A DNA stretch of 64,000 nt from Pleurotus ostreatus/Saccharomyces cerevisiae fusant (taxonomy: Eukaryota; Opisthokonta): assembly GCA_024196135.1 (NCBI GenBank), contig JAMQCK010000080.1:21370-85369 (forward strand), given 5' to 3'. A program made the position numbers and the translations under genes. The notes beneath the pieces are model-generated. The model did not search any database and had not been told where the DNA came from. It was given only the letters and a program-made list of their open reading frames with translations. This document shows, one piece after another, positions 1 through 10,651 of this stretch. The number at the start of each line of letters is the position of its first letter. Position 1 is the first letter of the stretch.

Positions 1-113
1 GGAGCAGAATGCCGGCATCCACTGCTCCCATTATGCTTCCACGTCAGTAGTATACACACGCTCAGGACCTACGAAGACCCGCCGCTGGTCCCGTCAATCC
101 CTCCACCCGCGAA

Positions 114-2688
114 TCAGTCCTCCCAGCCCGCCATCTCCCGCTCGCGCTTGATCCTGCGGGCCTCCTTGCGCTCCATATCCGACATGCACGCCCACTCCGT
201 AACCCCGCCATGCTCCTCGATCAGCTCCTCCTCCCACTTCTCCTCCCGCTCGAGCTCTTTCTTGGTCTTCTTCCTGGGTGGTGGCGGCGGGAGCGGTGGC
301 GGCGGCGTGCGCCGATTGGGATGCAACGGGGCGATCTTGGACAGCGTGCGCTTCGACGCCTTGAGATAGGGCGAGTACGCGGTGCCCCCGAATGATGAGC
401 GCGAAGGGAAGGGTGATCCCGACTGGGAGTTCACACGCTTGATGAGCTCGGACATGGGCGTCGACTTCGTGCGGGGCGCAATTGAGTACCGCGCGGTCAG
501 GGTTGTGGGCTGCGCCTTCGCCTTGGGCGTCTCCATTGGCTTCTGAGGGGAGGCGGACGGAGACACTAATATGGGTGGCGGCTCAGGCGTGGTCTCGCGC
601 GTCTTCGGCAATCCTTCCTGCTCTTCGCCATCGAAGACGGGCCCCACATTCTCCTGTTACGGGCGTCAGTGGACGTCAGGAAACAGCATCAGCGAGGTGC
701 ATGCCTTGGGCAAATTCTCTTCTTGACCAGGTGGCTCTTCGCCGCCAACTTCAGGGTCTGGCGCATCTTCAGGGGGTGGCGAAGCGGCCTTCTTTCGACC
801 CTTCTTGTTGCCCGTCGCCTTTGCCTTGCCCTTCCTGCCCTTTGCCGGAGGCGCGGCTTCCTCCTGAGGTGGGTCGACTGGCGCTGGCATGGGGACAGCG
901 TCAGTTGGGCCTTCGTCATCGTCAGAGTCAATCCTCGGTTTCTTCCGCTGACGAGGCGCGCGCTTAATGACCACGACGGGACCTTCGTCGTCCGTCAGGT
1001 CAGATAATTCCTTCTCGTCGATATGCGCCGCCTCCGCATCCCGTTTCTTCGAGTCGCGCCCTGCTATATGCGCTATCAGACTTGCAAAATAGAATAAAAA
1101 TAAAAATATATGCGTACCACCGGGTTTCGGTACCGCTGGTTCGTCAACAGACTTCGACGAAGAAGCAGAAGGCGTCGACCGACCGGGCTCATGCTGTGGT
1201 TGCGGCGCATCGCCAAGCTGCATACCCGCCCCAAGCTCATCGCCGGAGTCCTCTATCATCTCAGCGCTGATATGCTGCTCGACCGCCTTCGCCTTCCCTT
1301 TGCCCTTCCCCTTGGCCGGCGCCTTCTTCAGGGCCTTCTCCTTGTCGGCCGCCTTCGTGGGCTTCTCCTTGTCGCCTGCCTTCCCCTTCTCACCCGCCTT
1401 CCCCTTTTCGCCGGCCTTACTCTTCCGCGCCCTTGGCTTCTTCTTCTTCGCCTCCGACGCCTCGAAGTCGTCATCATCGCTATCCTGCGCTTTCTTCCTC
1501 GACTTCTTCGGCGGCTCCTCGATGAAGATCTCGAAGTCGTCGTCATCATCATCATCATCGGCATGAGCCGTCTTGCGCGATTTCTTCTTCGGCGGAAGGC
1601 CGTCCTCAGGAGCGGGCGGTGGACCATCCTCGATAGCATTCGCAGCGCCGTCCTCGATGGCAGGCGGCGTCGCTACCTTGCCCTTGGACGACAACGGCGT
1701 GGCGACCTTTCCAGCGCTAGCCCCCTCGGCGTCTGGCGGAGTAGGCGCCGCGAAGAACGTTGGCGGGGGCGGACCCACATCCGAAGGCGTACCAGCCAGC
1801 TCGTCCACCTCGGCGCGCCGTCGCTTCCCGATAGACGACGCAGACGCCTGCGAGCCGGACGTCGCTGTCGCTGGCGGCGGGGGAAGAGTCTCTATGGGCG
1901 GCGGTTGCGATGTCAAGGGCTCCGTCGACACCCAGGATGGCGAGGAGCGTGCAGCAAAGGTGGGATTCAAGTCAAGATGTGAAGAGGTCGGCTGTGGTAT
2001 TTGAGGCTGCGGGGCAGTGCGGTGCTTGGTCGAGGTGGTCGACTTATTCGAAGCCATTGACTTATTCGAGGCCGACGACTTGTTGGAGGGAGTTGACTTA
2101 TTGGAGCTGGACTTCGCCGGCTTCTTCGGTGGTAGGGTATCCAGCTCGTCCACCGAGTCGTCCGACAGATCGATGATCTCCCCAGCAAAGAGGGTATTCT
2201 GCGTGCGTGCAGCGTTTCGAGCGCGTGTTTTCGCGCGGTCTGCGATCGTCGTGGGGGTGCCAGAGAGGGAATCCATCGAAGTGCTGGCATTGAGACCAGT
2301 AATTGAGGTGTTATGTGAGATGGTGCTCGCGCTCGTGCTGGGAACTTGTTGTATGCTAGATGCCGCGGACGCGAGGGGCTTCTTGATCGGCTTTGGCTTG
2401 GGACGAGGGCGTGCAGCGGGAGGGGCTGTCGTAGTAGTGCTGATCGTAGATGTGTTCGTTGATGGTTTGGGCTTGTCCCCCGTTGGTTTAGAGAGTTCGA
2501 TCACTGACTTGGGCGCGTGCCCCGCGGGGTTCGCCCCCGACACAGGAGGAGCGGCAAGAGGCTTGAGTTGTAAGGGATGGCCTACATCAGAGAGTACGTC
2601 AGCGAGGAGTGAGGTTATAGCACGAGCCAGACGCACCATATTCCTGCTCATCCTCACTGTCAAGGACGACCTCATCGTTGTCTGACAT
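114..2688 (-). CDS. Large disordered Lys/Ser/Pro-rich protein, probably nuclear
   Basis: Family not recognised. The model has four exons, 2688-2637, 2581-1118, 1060-705 and 653-114, giving 803 residues. The start is the ATG at 2688, followed by an acidic stretch (VVLDSEDEQE). Most of the chain is low complexity: NKS repeats near residues 175-200, GEKGKA-type repeats, poly-Asp runs and many basic clusters that could act as nuclear localisation signals. A hydrophobic-acidic stretch, IIDLSDDSVDE near residues 153-163, looks like a SUMO-interacting motif. The last 110 residues look the most conserved: a Pro-rich run, a charged helix (KKTKKELEREEKWEEEL) and a basic tail ending in GWED. The third intron (654-704) appears to use a GC donor, AAG|GCATGC, and keeps frame exactly. 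A chromatin or SUMO-linked role is inference from composition only. The gene model is good; the function is open. Confidence 0.72.
2582..2688 (-). other. First exon and 55-nt intron that fix the start of the disordered protein
   Basis: The ATG at 2688 opens a 52-nt exon ending TAT G before donor GTGCGT. Acceptor TAG at 2584-2582 joins it in frame to the long second exon. The same DNA read without splicing gives a different N-terminus, so this junction decides the start. Confidence 0.6.
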
Positions 2689-3574
2689 CTCGTTCAGTGT
2701 AAGGTATCGTTGAGGTGTGTTTGAATTCCGTTGAAGATGGGGGACCGGCAAAAGGTACTGCTCGAGGGGCGACAAACAGCAGGGTATGTTCAGCGATGAT
2801 GATGGTTCAGGACAAGGCACACGAGACGCGTCCTTTGTTCGCGCACACGAGGCGACGCGTCAACGTGACTTGCATGTGATGTGACGTCACTGTGACACGA
2901 ATTGACCAGGCAGCCGCTGCCAACGCTGACCAGGATATGGGCAATTCCGTTTGCCCATCCGAGATGGCCCGAAGACCCTTTGCCCTTCGCAATCTGATGT
3001 CTACAAACGTGGCACAGTCGACTGCGGACCTGAACGTGAACATCGAACATATGAAGAGGGATATGATGCTTGCAGCAGCAAGCTATGCAAGACTTGGGCT
3101 TGATTATTCATACATCTAGGATATGTGTAACATATGCGAGGATAGAAGGCGGGTTGTTAAATTTATGGCGGGACACATCGATAGCAGCATTGTAGAATAG
3201 CGAGACAATAAAATATACCAATCTGCGGGATTGGAGGTGAACGACGGCGCGGCGTTTAGGAAGTCAAGCCCACGTACCAGATCAGACCAGGACGAACGAC
3301 CGTCGCGAGGAACAGACGCGTGTCCAGGTCAGCAACGAAAGGAAGGTGAAGTACAGAATTGTTGAGTAAGAGGGATGCAAGTAGAGTACGTAGATGTGAT
3401 GTTCTGCATGCGAGGGGGGATGGTCTATGACAACGGCGAACAAAAAGAGGCATGGGCGGAGTCGGGGTATGCGGTGTGGGGAGCGCGCCGGGAACGTTCA
3501 CGACGCGAGTCTGCGAGCTGGCAGTCAGCCGGAGCGCCGTCAAGCCCGGCCGAGCGACCGCCTCCGCACCTGGG
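2689..3574. other. Intergenic: promoter of the disordered gene and 3' side of the Nudix gene
   Basis: No coding region can be supported here. Short frames on both strands lack splice continuity or recognisable motifs. There are AT-rich patches at 3150-3220, and the Nudix gene 3' end abuts the region. Confidence 0.4.
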
Positions 3575-4108
3575 TCACCGCCTGGGCGGCGCGAGCGAGG
3601 AGAGCTGCAGGCCTTGGCTCAACTCCTTTTTCCATTCGAGCCGCCGGACCGCCTCGGCGTAGTCGACCCACTCGCGCTTGCGCTCCTTGCACTCGAGCCA
3701 GTCGGAGTCGAGCGTCGTGACGTCCAGCTCGTAGAAGTGGTACGTCGTGCTCTCGGTGGGGATTGTGATGACGAAGCGCGTGATCGTGCCGCGGACGCCA
3801 GCTGTTCGACCACAACAGAATGTTGCGTCAGGTGATGCGCGTACGGAGAGGATAAAGGGTAGGACCTTCTTCGAGGGCTTCCCGACTCGCTGCGTCCTCC
3901 AGCTTGAGATCCGACTGCTCCCATCCGCCCTTGGGTACTGGAGACGGAGAAGTCAGCGAGAGGGCGACTGTGCCAGCGCAAGCGAGTACTCACAAACCCA
4001 GTGATGTGGTCGCTTTCTGCTCGTGATAACCAGGACCTTCCCGGCTGCACGCGCAATGGGTATGGCGCAGCACACGACGCGGGGTGTCGTCCGCCCTTTC
4101 GATCCCAT
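3575..4108 (-). CDS. Nudix hydrolase, diphosphoinositol polyphosphate phosphohydrolase-like
   Basis: Three exons (4108-3994, 3937-3866, 3801-3575) give 137 residues. The ATG at 4108 starts a short basic leader followed by the first strand of a Nudix fold (VVCCAIPIARAAGKVL). The Nudix helix spans residues 42-65, with GGWE, the core REALEEAG and a following GV; its glutamates would bind the catalytic metal. After it come TTYHFYELDV and WLECKERKREWVDY, typical of the fungal Aps1/DIPP branch, which removes phosphate from diphosphoinositol polyphosphates and cleaves diadenosine polyphosphates. The expected Glu eight residues before the REALEE arginine is replaced by Leu; related yeast Ddp1 also departs from the strict box there. 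The length fits a minimal single-domain enzyme, probably cytosolic. The substrate is inferred from family resemblance. Confidence 0.88.
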
Positions 4109-4983
4109 GACAAACTTCGGGTTTCCTACGTGTGCGAGCGATGTGCAGGGCTGGATTAGAGACTTGGGGAAGCCTTCATCAGCCGGCTGAGACGGAGAGG
4201 AAAGCCGCGCGTGACGCCCGGCGGACGACCAACAAAGATCTGTTGTGGACGCCGTTTTGCAAGCCGAGAGGGACTACAGGTGCTGAGGGAGGGTTGCAGG
4301 GGTGTTCCTGTGGGTCGCGGATCTGCAAGGCCGCGGGGGAGACGTGTCAGACGACGAGCACACGGGCGGGCGCGTGCGGCGGACCTGGAGGGGCGACGGG
4401 AACGAGGACTGCCTTGCGGGGGCTGCCTGTCGTGCGTTTGGGACGGGGACGACGTGAGCGACGATGAGGGGGGAGAACAAGATGTGCTGTTCGTCGTGAT
4501 GGACGGTGACGAGATGGTTTCGATGTTGACTGACTGCACGGCGGTCGAAATTTACATTGCGTACGCACGTTCGTCGCGTTCTCGGCATTGCAGCCGACGG
4601 GCCGCGCCCGGCCGCGTTCCTCCTCGCGTGCTTCCCATCCGGACTCGCCAGCCCGAACAGTCGCAACCGCGCGTCCACAGCAGCTCAAAGCCAGCCTCCA
4701 GCCATGTTTCTTACGCGCGCTCTGCTTCTGCAGATGTAAAATGAACGGTCATTGCGCGAAGCCCGCCTTACGTCTTCTTATTACCCCCATCACTCGTCAC
4801 AGGCCGAGATGCAATGTGATTAGAAGAGGTGTATGGACCAGTAGAAGGTCGCCAAAAACAAAGCAAGCAACCTCTATAGCATTTGGCTAAGAAGGTCTAC
4901 ATGACTCCGGGGCAGCGGGGAGTGGACCGCTATGCTATCGCTTGTGCAAGGGGCAATAAAAGGCACAAAAATGCAGCCATAAA
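4109..4983. other. Intergenic: Nudix promoter and 3' side of the zinc transporter gene
   Basis: The frames here are compositional and none shows a domain or a convincing splice chain. A CT/GA-rich tract lies at 4470-4720. The region carries the upstream DNA of the Nudix gene and the downstream DNA of the ZIP gene. Confidence 0.35.
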
Positions 4984-7900
4984 TTACTCGTTCCATCTTC
5001 GGGAAAGTCAGCGACATCCTTTGACCTGAACACCACAAAGCTACTCACGCAACAAGGAACATGCAAATCACCCCGAGCGCCATAGCGAGGAACTTCAGCC
5101 CAGAGTGAGTATGCACCCCTCCCATTCACATCAGAGACGCTCACCTCCCGCACCGCCTGCGCGGCGCTCTTGCTCTCCGCGAGGAGCGTTGGCAACACGG
5201 CAACCGCACCAATGTACAGGAAACCCCCAGCGACGAATGGTATAACCTGGGAAACAGGTCAGCAATTGTCACATCAAGTCCTGGGCGACGCGCAAAGACG
5301 GGAATTGGGATGGGCTCGCGGGGTCAGACGCTCTCGCAACTGAATGTGAGGTCCACTGGAGGAGGGAGGATCTCCGAGGACGAGGCCCTCGCCGCAGTTG
5401 CGAATCAGGGCTTAAAGATGGGGAGGGTGCGGAGATGAAGGTAATGTGCTCGACTCGTGAGCGGAAATGCCGCAGCGTAGGGTGCGAGATCGATACGATG
5501 AGCGTCGAGCGCTGACAATGTCCTCAGGACATCTTGACGGGTGTATCCGAACTCAGGATGAGCGCAACCGCGATGCAGTGAACGCGACCACGACAAGGTG
5601 AAGCCGCGAAAGTATAGTGGGAGAAAACACACGAAATAAGAACTCACCATATCACCCGGCGTCACCGTTGTCCCTAATAGGCCAGGAGCGTCTTGCCTGC
5701 GATGAAGGCGCACGTCAATTAACATTCCAACCGGAGGTTCAAGCGCCGGAGGGGGAGGATATCTTGTGGCGAGCAGAGGCGCCGAGGTGGCGGATGACCC
5801 TTGCGCTCATCGGGGCAGGGTACCATCAGTCCCTTCGCCTCTTCGGAGGTGCTGACTTCCGAGGGCGTCAACCGCTTAGCAGGCTATCCATTTGCTGCGG
5901 TCGGCGTCCTGAAAGGGCGCCTCCTCTGCTCGCTCGCGTAGCTGCCAGCGCTCGCCCGTCCGCTGCCACGGCGCCCGCCGATCCTCTCGAGCAGCTCGCC
6001 AACGCCCGCCCGTCCTCTAAATCTCCGGCAAGACAAGCCATCGCGAATACCACGCACCTGATAGCAGCTGCCAAATCAACAAGCCCACTGCCCGTCTCGC
6101 CTGTCGCGGTCGCGCGGTGGATGCCGATGCCCATGAAGGTTCTGGGAGGGGGGGATCAGCAAGGATGGACGGTTGAGAGCTCATGGATACGTTGGAGAAT
6201 AGAGGGTACGATAGAGAAGATAGGGTACGATGGAGAAGAGAGGGCGCGCAGGGAGAAAAAGCCAGGAGACGAAAGTAAAGATGTCGTAACTCGAAATGGC
6301 CGACCAGGGAATCATCAGATAGATGAAGAAGGAACCCATGCACCCCGACGGGGCGTAGGTCGTAGGTACACGTCAGCCGCAGACGTTCATCTACAGGCGC
6401 ATACATCCATCGGCTGGCGCATACGTCCATCTCCTGCGCATAGATGTCCATCTACTCGCGCACAGGGGCCCTCGTCTCCGAAAGACCAGGATCACTGGTG
6501 TCAGGAATCGTGTGGGGTTCCGTCCAGATGACGATCCTGGTTTGTAGAAGAAGTGGTCGAGACCCAGCCGTGACACGGAGCAGTAGAGCGACAACAGGGG
6601 ACGCAAAAGTGTGCGAGACAGGCTCTCCAAGATCGGAGACCGATGTGGGGAGAGGTGTCGTTCGAGAAGGGATTTGAGCAGGAACTTGATACAAATTGGT
6701 GGGCGAGATGGGGAGATGGCCGATGCGATGCGAGTGGGACGGGATGAGCTGGCTGATACGAGAGGGTTGGCCGAAGCGAGAAGATGAAGCGAAGGTAGTA
6801 AAGACACTGCCAAAAGCAGAAAATACATACCCGACCTAAACGGATCGCGTCAGCACTGCAAATCGCCATACAGTACCCAGTTCGACACTTACGAAGGCGC
6901 CCACGGCGGTCAGGAACTGACTCTGCATGGCCTGACGTTTGGTGAAGCCGCTGCGTACCTGGATGAGAGGAGGGTGTCAGTGGGTGGGTCTTCGTAGTGA
7001 GGTCGAGTAGTAGTGAGGTGGAACGGTGAAAGACAACCAAAACTGTGCGAAACGACATAGGACTGCACCCGAAGGACACAACAGCGGTGGAAGCGAGGAG
7101 AAAGAAACGGCGTAACGAAAGTCAGAGTGGGGTCAGCCAAAAGATAGATCCCCCGCGAAATACAAACGCCCCGTTGCCACTTGTCCAACACACGCCCGGT
7201 TTCGTCAGCGATGTTCTTCTGCCACTGCCCACTCCCTCCGCGCGGCATCCACCAACTCCGCCCATCGACTTCCCTCGCCGTCCGGCATCCAACCACCCCA
7301 CCCACGACTGCCCTTCTCTACCCACCCAAACGCCTCCCGGCTCCGTCACAAGAAGGTCGCTGCTTGACAGCGCCTTGTGCCGTATGCACTGCTCCCTTGT
7401 GGGTGGTTACACGGTCTTGAAGGCCGTGAAGCCAAGGTGGGACCCGGTCTCGGAGGCCGCGATGACAGGCTCGTGAAGAAGGTAGCGCCATGACGGACTT
7501 GTGGGCAAGTAAAAGTATACACTAGTTGGCCGCGAAGGCGGCTTCGAATCCGCCAAGTCACCGAGAACAATGACTTTCGAATAGCACGAACCCCTCTGCC
7601 GGATCTCGAATGCCCCCATGTCACGATGCAAACAAACAACTTGATCAAAGCACAAAACGCGACGCCGACACGAAATACAATGCCCCGAGGGAAAAGACCC
7701 GGTAGAACGAGGAAAAAATCGAGAAAAGATTGCAGACGACAGAGAAGCGAAGAAACCCCACTCACCAAAATCGAATAATCCGCAATCTCATGCGGGATCT
7801 CGTGCGCGAAGCACGCGAGGGTCGTCGTCGCGCCGATAAGTGGCGACGCGTAGAAGGAGGCAGCCATGGCGAGGCCGTCGGTGCTGGAGGGAGGGAGGTG

Positions 7901-9608
7901 TTAGTTGGCCATCTATATGAATGTCAAAGATTCACGGAGAACGAAGGTCGGACGAAAGAAGGTAGGAAGGAAAGAGGAGAAAAGATATACAAGAAAGGCC
8001 ACACACGCACATATTATGCACAAAGTCGCCAAACAAGTTCAGGTAGGCGGACAGCTTGGAGGGGCCGGCGGGCTGGGAGTGTTCGTGTGCGTGTTGGTGG
8101 GATTCGTCCTTGCTATCGTCGAGCTCGCCCATGAGTTGGCCGTTCACGTCCTTGTCCCCGGTCTTCCCCCGCGCGCGAAGCTCCCCCGAAGACGGGCTAG
8201 CAACACCCGACGCGGCTGCAGCTGGTTGCGCATCCTTCGCAGGAGAGTGTGAGTGTAAGGTCGTACAAGGGTGTGAGTATGAGGTCGCACAGGGGTGCGA
8301 GTAGACGGTCGCAGAAGGGTGTGAGCAAAAAGTCGTATATGGGTAGATGAAAGGACGTGTACGGAAGGGAGAAAGACCCAGTATGGCGGGGCGAAAGACC
8401 CAGTATGGTGGGGGGAGAAGCCGGATGCAGATGGGGGGAGAGATAGGGGAACAGGCATGCAGGAGACCAAGTGCAGACAAGCAGGAGACCGAGGGCAGAG
8501 GTACTGACTCACCGAGTGCGTATGCGCATGCCCATGCGAGTGACCGTGCGCGTCCCCTTCCTCGCCACTCAGGACCCTCAGTGTCTTCTCCATGAAGAAG
8601 AACGACGCGAAGCCGATGAAGATGGCCAGACTAGGTGAGTGGGATTTCGAGCAAGGCGGAGTAGAGGATTAAGCAGGTCGGAGTGCAGAGCATAGGTCAT
8701 GCACGATTAATAGGGCGGTGTGATTGATTCAAGGAGGTCAGAAGGTCGTGAAGAAGATGGACGGTCAGTGTATGGTCCCCCAAATTCACAGCAAGTTGCA
8801 CACACCCGACGAGAATGTTGCGCTTCGGCTCAACCATGACCAGGTGCACGTCGTCGTCCTGGTGCTCTCCCATGAAGGAGCTGTGTCCTGTCAGTGATAC
8901 GGCGTGGGATGGTAAAAAATGTGGCACGGATGGTAGAAAGATGTGGCACGGATGGCAAGGGATGCACATTCGAATGGTAGGAGGGATGCAAGGATGTGGC
9001 GCGCATGGTAAGAGATGCATGCTCGAATACTCACTGCGGCACGAGATGCAGAAACACGTCGGAGAGGAGGCCTCCCGTCTGCACAGGAAGTAGCATGAAT
9101 GATTGAGCGTTGTGACGGACGAAGCGCGTACCGCGAACGCAGTCATGGTGTTCAACGTGTCGCCGTGGATCTCGGCGGGGATGAAGGCGAGGATGAAGTT
9201 TGGGACGCTGAGGGGGGGAGGAAGGGGTCAGTCCAATCACCATTAGGAATATTTGCAAGCACGCACGAGCTGATGTAGAATGTGCCCAGGATCGAGTTAA
9301 GCGCCGGTCCGAAGGGGAACAACACCGAGAAGACCTGGCGCATGATGGGCGACTCCTCTGCGTTCAGCGCCGCCTGCAGCTGCGATAGTTTCTGCACGGG
9401 CGCAGTCTGCATGATCTCGGATTCCTATCGTACAATCACGCATAGTCAGCCTTCGTGCACTCATATGCGACGCGCCACGACTCACCAGAACGCGCACATC
9501 CTCCAGCGTTTCTATTTTGTCTATGTACGCGATCGTGCTGTTGGCCGCCGCCGCTGCAACGAGGGCTGCGATTATCAAACAAAGCAAGGAGAGTCGTCGA
9601 AGAGCCAT
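4984..9608 (-). CDS. YKE4: ZIP-family zinc transporter, KE4/SLC39A7-YKE4 branch
   Basis: Fifteen exons give 432 residues: 9608-9486, 9424-9267, 9207-9132, 9078-9035, 8880-8806, 8630-8513, 8234-8011, 7883-7766, 6958-6893, 6835-6831, 6141-6058, 5696-5648, 5246-5145, 5092-5049 and 4996-4984. The start at 9608 gives a signal-peptide-like leader (LLCLIIAALVAAAAA). Membrane segments follow (SILGTFYISS, NFILAFIPAEI), then LSDVFLHLVPHSF, a His-rich cytosolic loop (GHSHGHAHTHS) and the family signature CFAHEIPHEIADYSIL near residues 298-312, whose His and Glu residues bind zinc in ZIP proteins. Members move zinc from the ER or Golgi lumen to the cytosol. Exon 10 is only 5 nt, and the last exon is 13 nt and yields the terminal AWNE. 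Introns at 6959-7765, 6142-6830, 5697-6057 and 8235-8512 are unusually long for this window. Confidence 0.9.
6831..6835 (-). other. 5-nt microexon of the zinc transporter gene
   Basis: GTCGG is flanked upstream by acceptor TTTAG and downstream by donor GTATGT. Its inclusion joins GAF to VGTFMGIGIH in frame, the expected ZIP sequence. Skipping it shifts the frame. Confidence 0.7.
8244..8363. repeat. 24-bp minisatellite inside a ZIP-gene intron
   Basis: Four units of 24 bp (8244-8267, 8268-8291, 8292-8315, 8316-8339) and a worn fifth share a core of GGGTGTGAGTA then GTCG. They lie in the 278-nt intron 8235-8512 just upstream (gene sense) of its acceptor. Read in the downstream exon frame they give an eight-residue pattern, but no usable acceptor lies before them, so intronic placement is preferred. 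Confidence 0.75.
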
Positions 9609-10651
9609 GACGGGGGAGGAAGAGCTGGAACGCCAGCTCAAACGAGCAGACCGTCGACGACCGCGGCAGTTCTAACTCGGCGGTCGATGCCGAAGTGCTA
9701 ATCTTATCTTATCGGCCGAGGGGACCGGCAGGGTGCTCTGGGAGCGCGCTTGACGCCAAAAAGACCGAGAAAATGCGCAGGAAATGGCAGGAATTTCTCT
9801 TTCATTGCTAGAAGGGCATCGGAAGATGAGGTGTGGGTCCAACCTGCAGATGCGAGGCGTCGGACTGGCGAAGCGTGCTTCGCGCGGCCGGCAGCAACGG
9901 GCCGAACGGCACCCATAAGCGCCCACCGCAACGTCCCTCCTACTTTATGGCCTCTTTTCATTCAACTCTAGCCTTATTTGCCCAAAGACTCTTGTAACGA
10001 GCTAGTGACAGGAACTACTACCCATTCTTTCTGTCCATAGTCATGGTCTTCTCGTGCAGGCCTTGGCCCATTGTCGGGCTGGCTTCGGGCAGACGGGGAC
10101 GAACTAGCGGACACTGTATCACCCGCGAGCTCATTTCGCCGACATAGCGATCTCAGATAGACGGTGCCTCCTCATTAACCTTCCAAATGGATACTCGGCG
10201 CAACGAAACCACAGATTGCCTTCGTGCCACGACCACGATCGTCCCCAACGCCGGGGTTGATCATCGGCTGCGTATGTCGACTTGGCGCCATATAGCGACC
10301 TACACGACAGCCGCCGTAAGTGAGGTCAGGAGCTTGCTCAACACCAGCGATGTCTACCACTGTATTCTCTGTATGCCTCTCATTAAACCGGTGTTTACGC
10401 GTTTACGAGTTCCCCCTGGAGTCCTGGGGAGCGGGGTATGCATGCGCCTCGTTTACCACGCATGCCGCGGAGCGTCGCGCAACGTTAGCTGTGGCGTTCA
10501 GTGCAGAGGCCTGACGACGACATGAGGCTGGCGCCCGACGGGGACTTGGACGGAACGAAGTCGAACACCCGGCCCGCGGAGGCCGCCCGATCTGGACGCA
10601 CGTGGCCTTTCCCGCGTCATCGCCCGCTTGTTCTCGACGATCACGCACACA
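9609..10651. other. Divergent promoter region between ZIP and PAM17 genes
   Basis: About 1 kb between two divergent starts. The short frames here lack motifs or splice support. A TCTTATCTTATC pair sits near 9703-9714, about 100 nt from the ZIP start, and includes GATA-type cores (GATAAG on the minus strand). Fungal GATA factors could bind there; this is inference. Confidence 0.35.

Noticed and set aside
1082..1982. Plus-strand frames of up to 290 codons opposite the disordered gene
   Set aside because: Shadows of the lysine-rich minus-strand exon, giving Leu/Arg-rich antisense without motifs.
7540..7562. GGCGG-CTTCGAATC-CGCC, like a tRNA T-arm
   Set aside because: No acceptor stem, D-arm or anticodon arm could be paired around it, and it lies inside a ZIP intron.
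8235..8512. Reading the 24-bp repeats as coding sequence of the ZIP His loop
   Set aside because: No acceptor AG exists upstream of the repeats in the gene sense, so they are placed in the intron.
10628..10651. Upstream in-frame TTG extension of PAM17
   Set aside because: TTG is not a credible nuclear start, and the ATG at 10652 gives a proper mitochondrial presequence.
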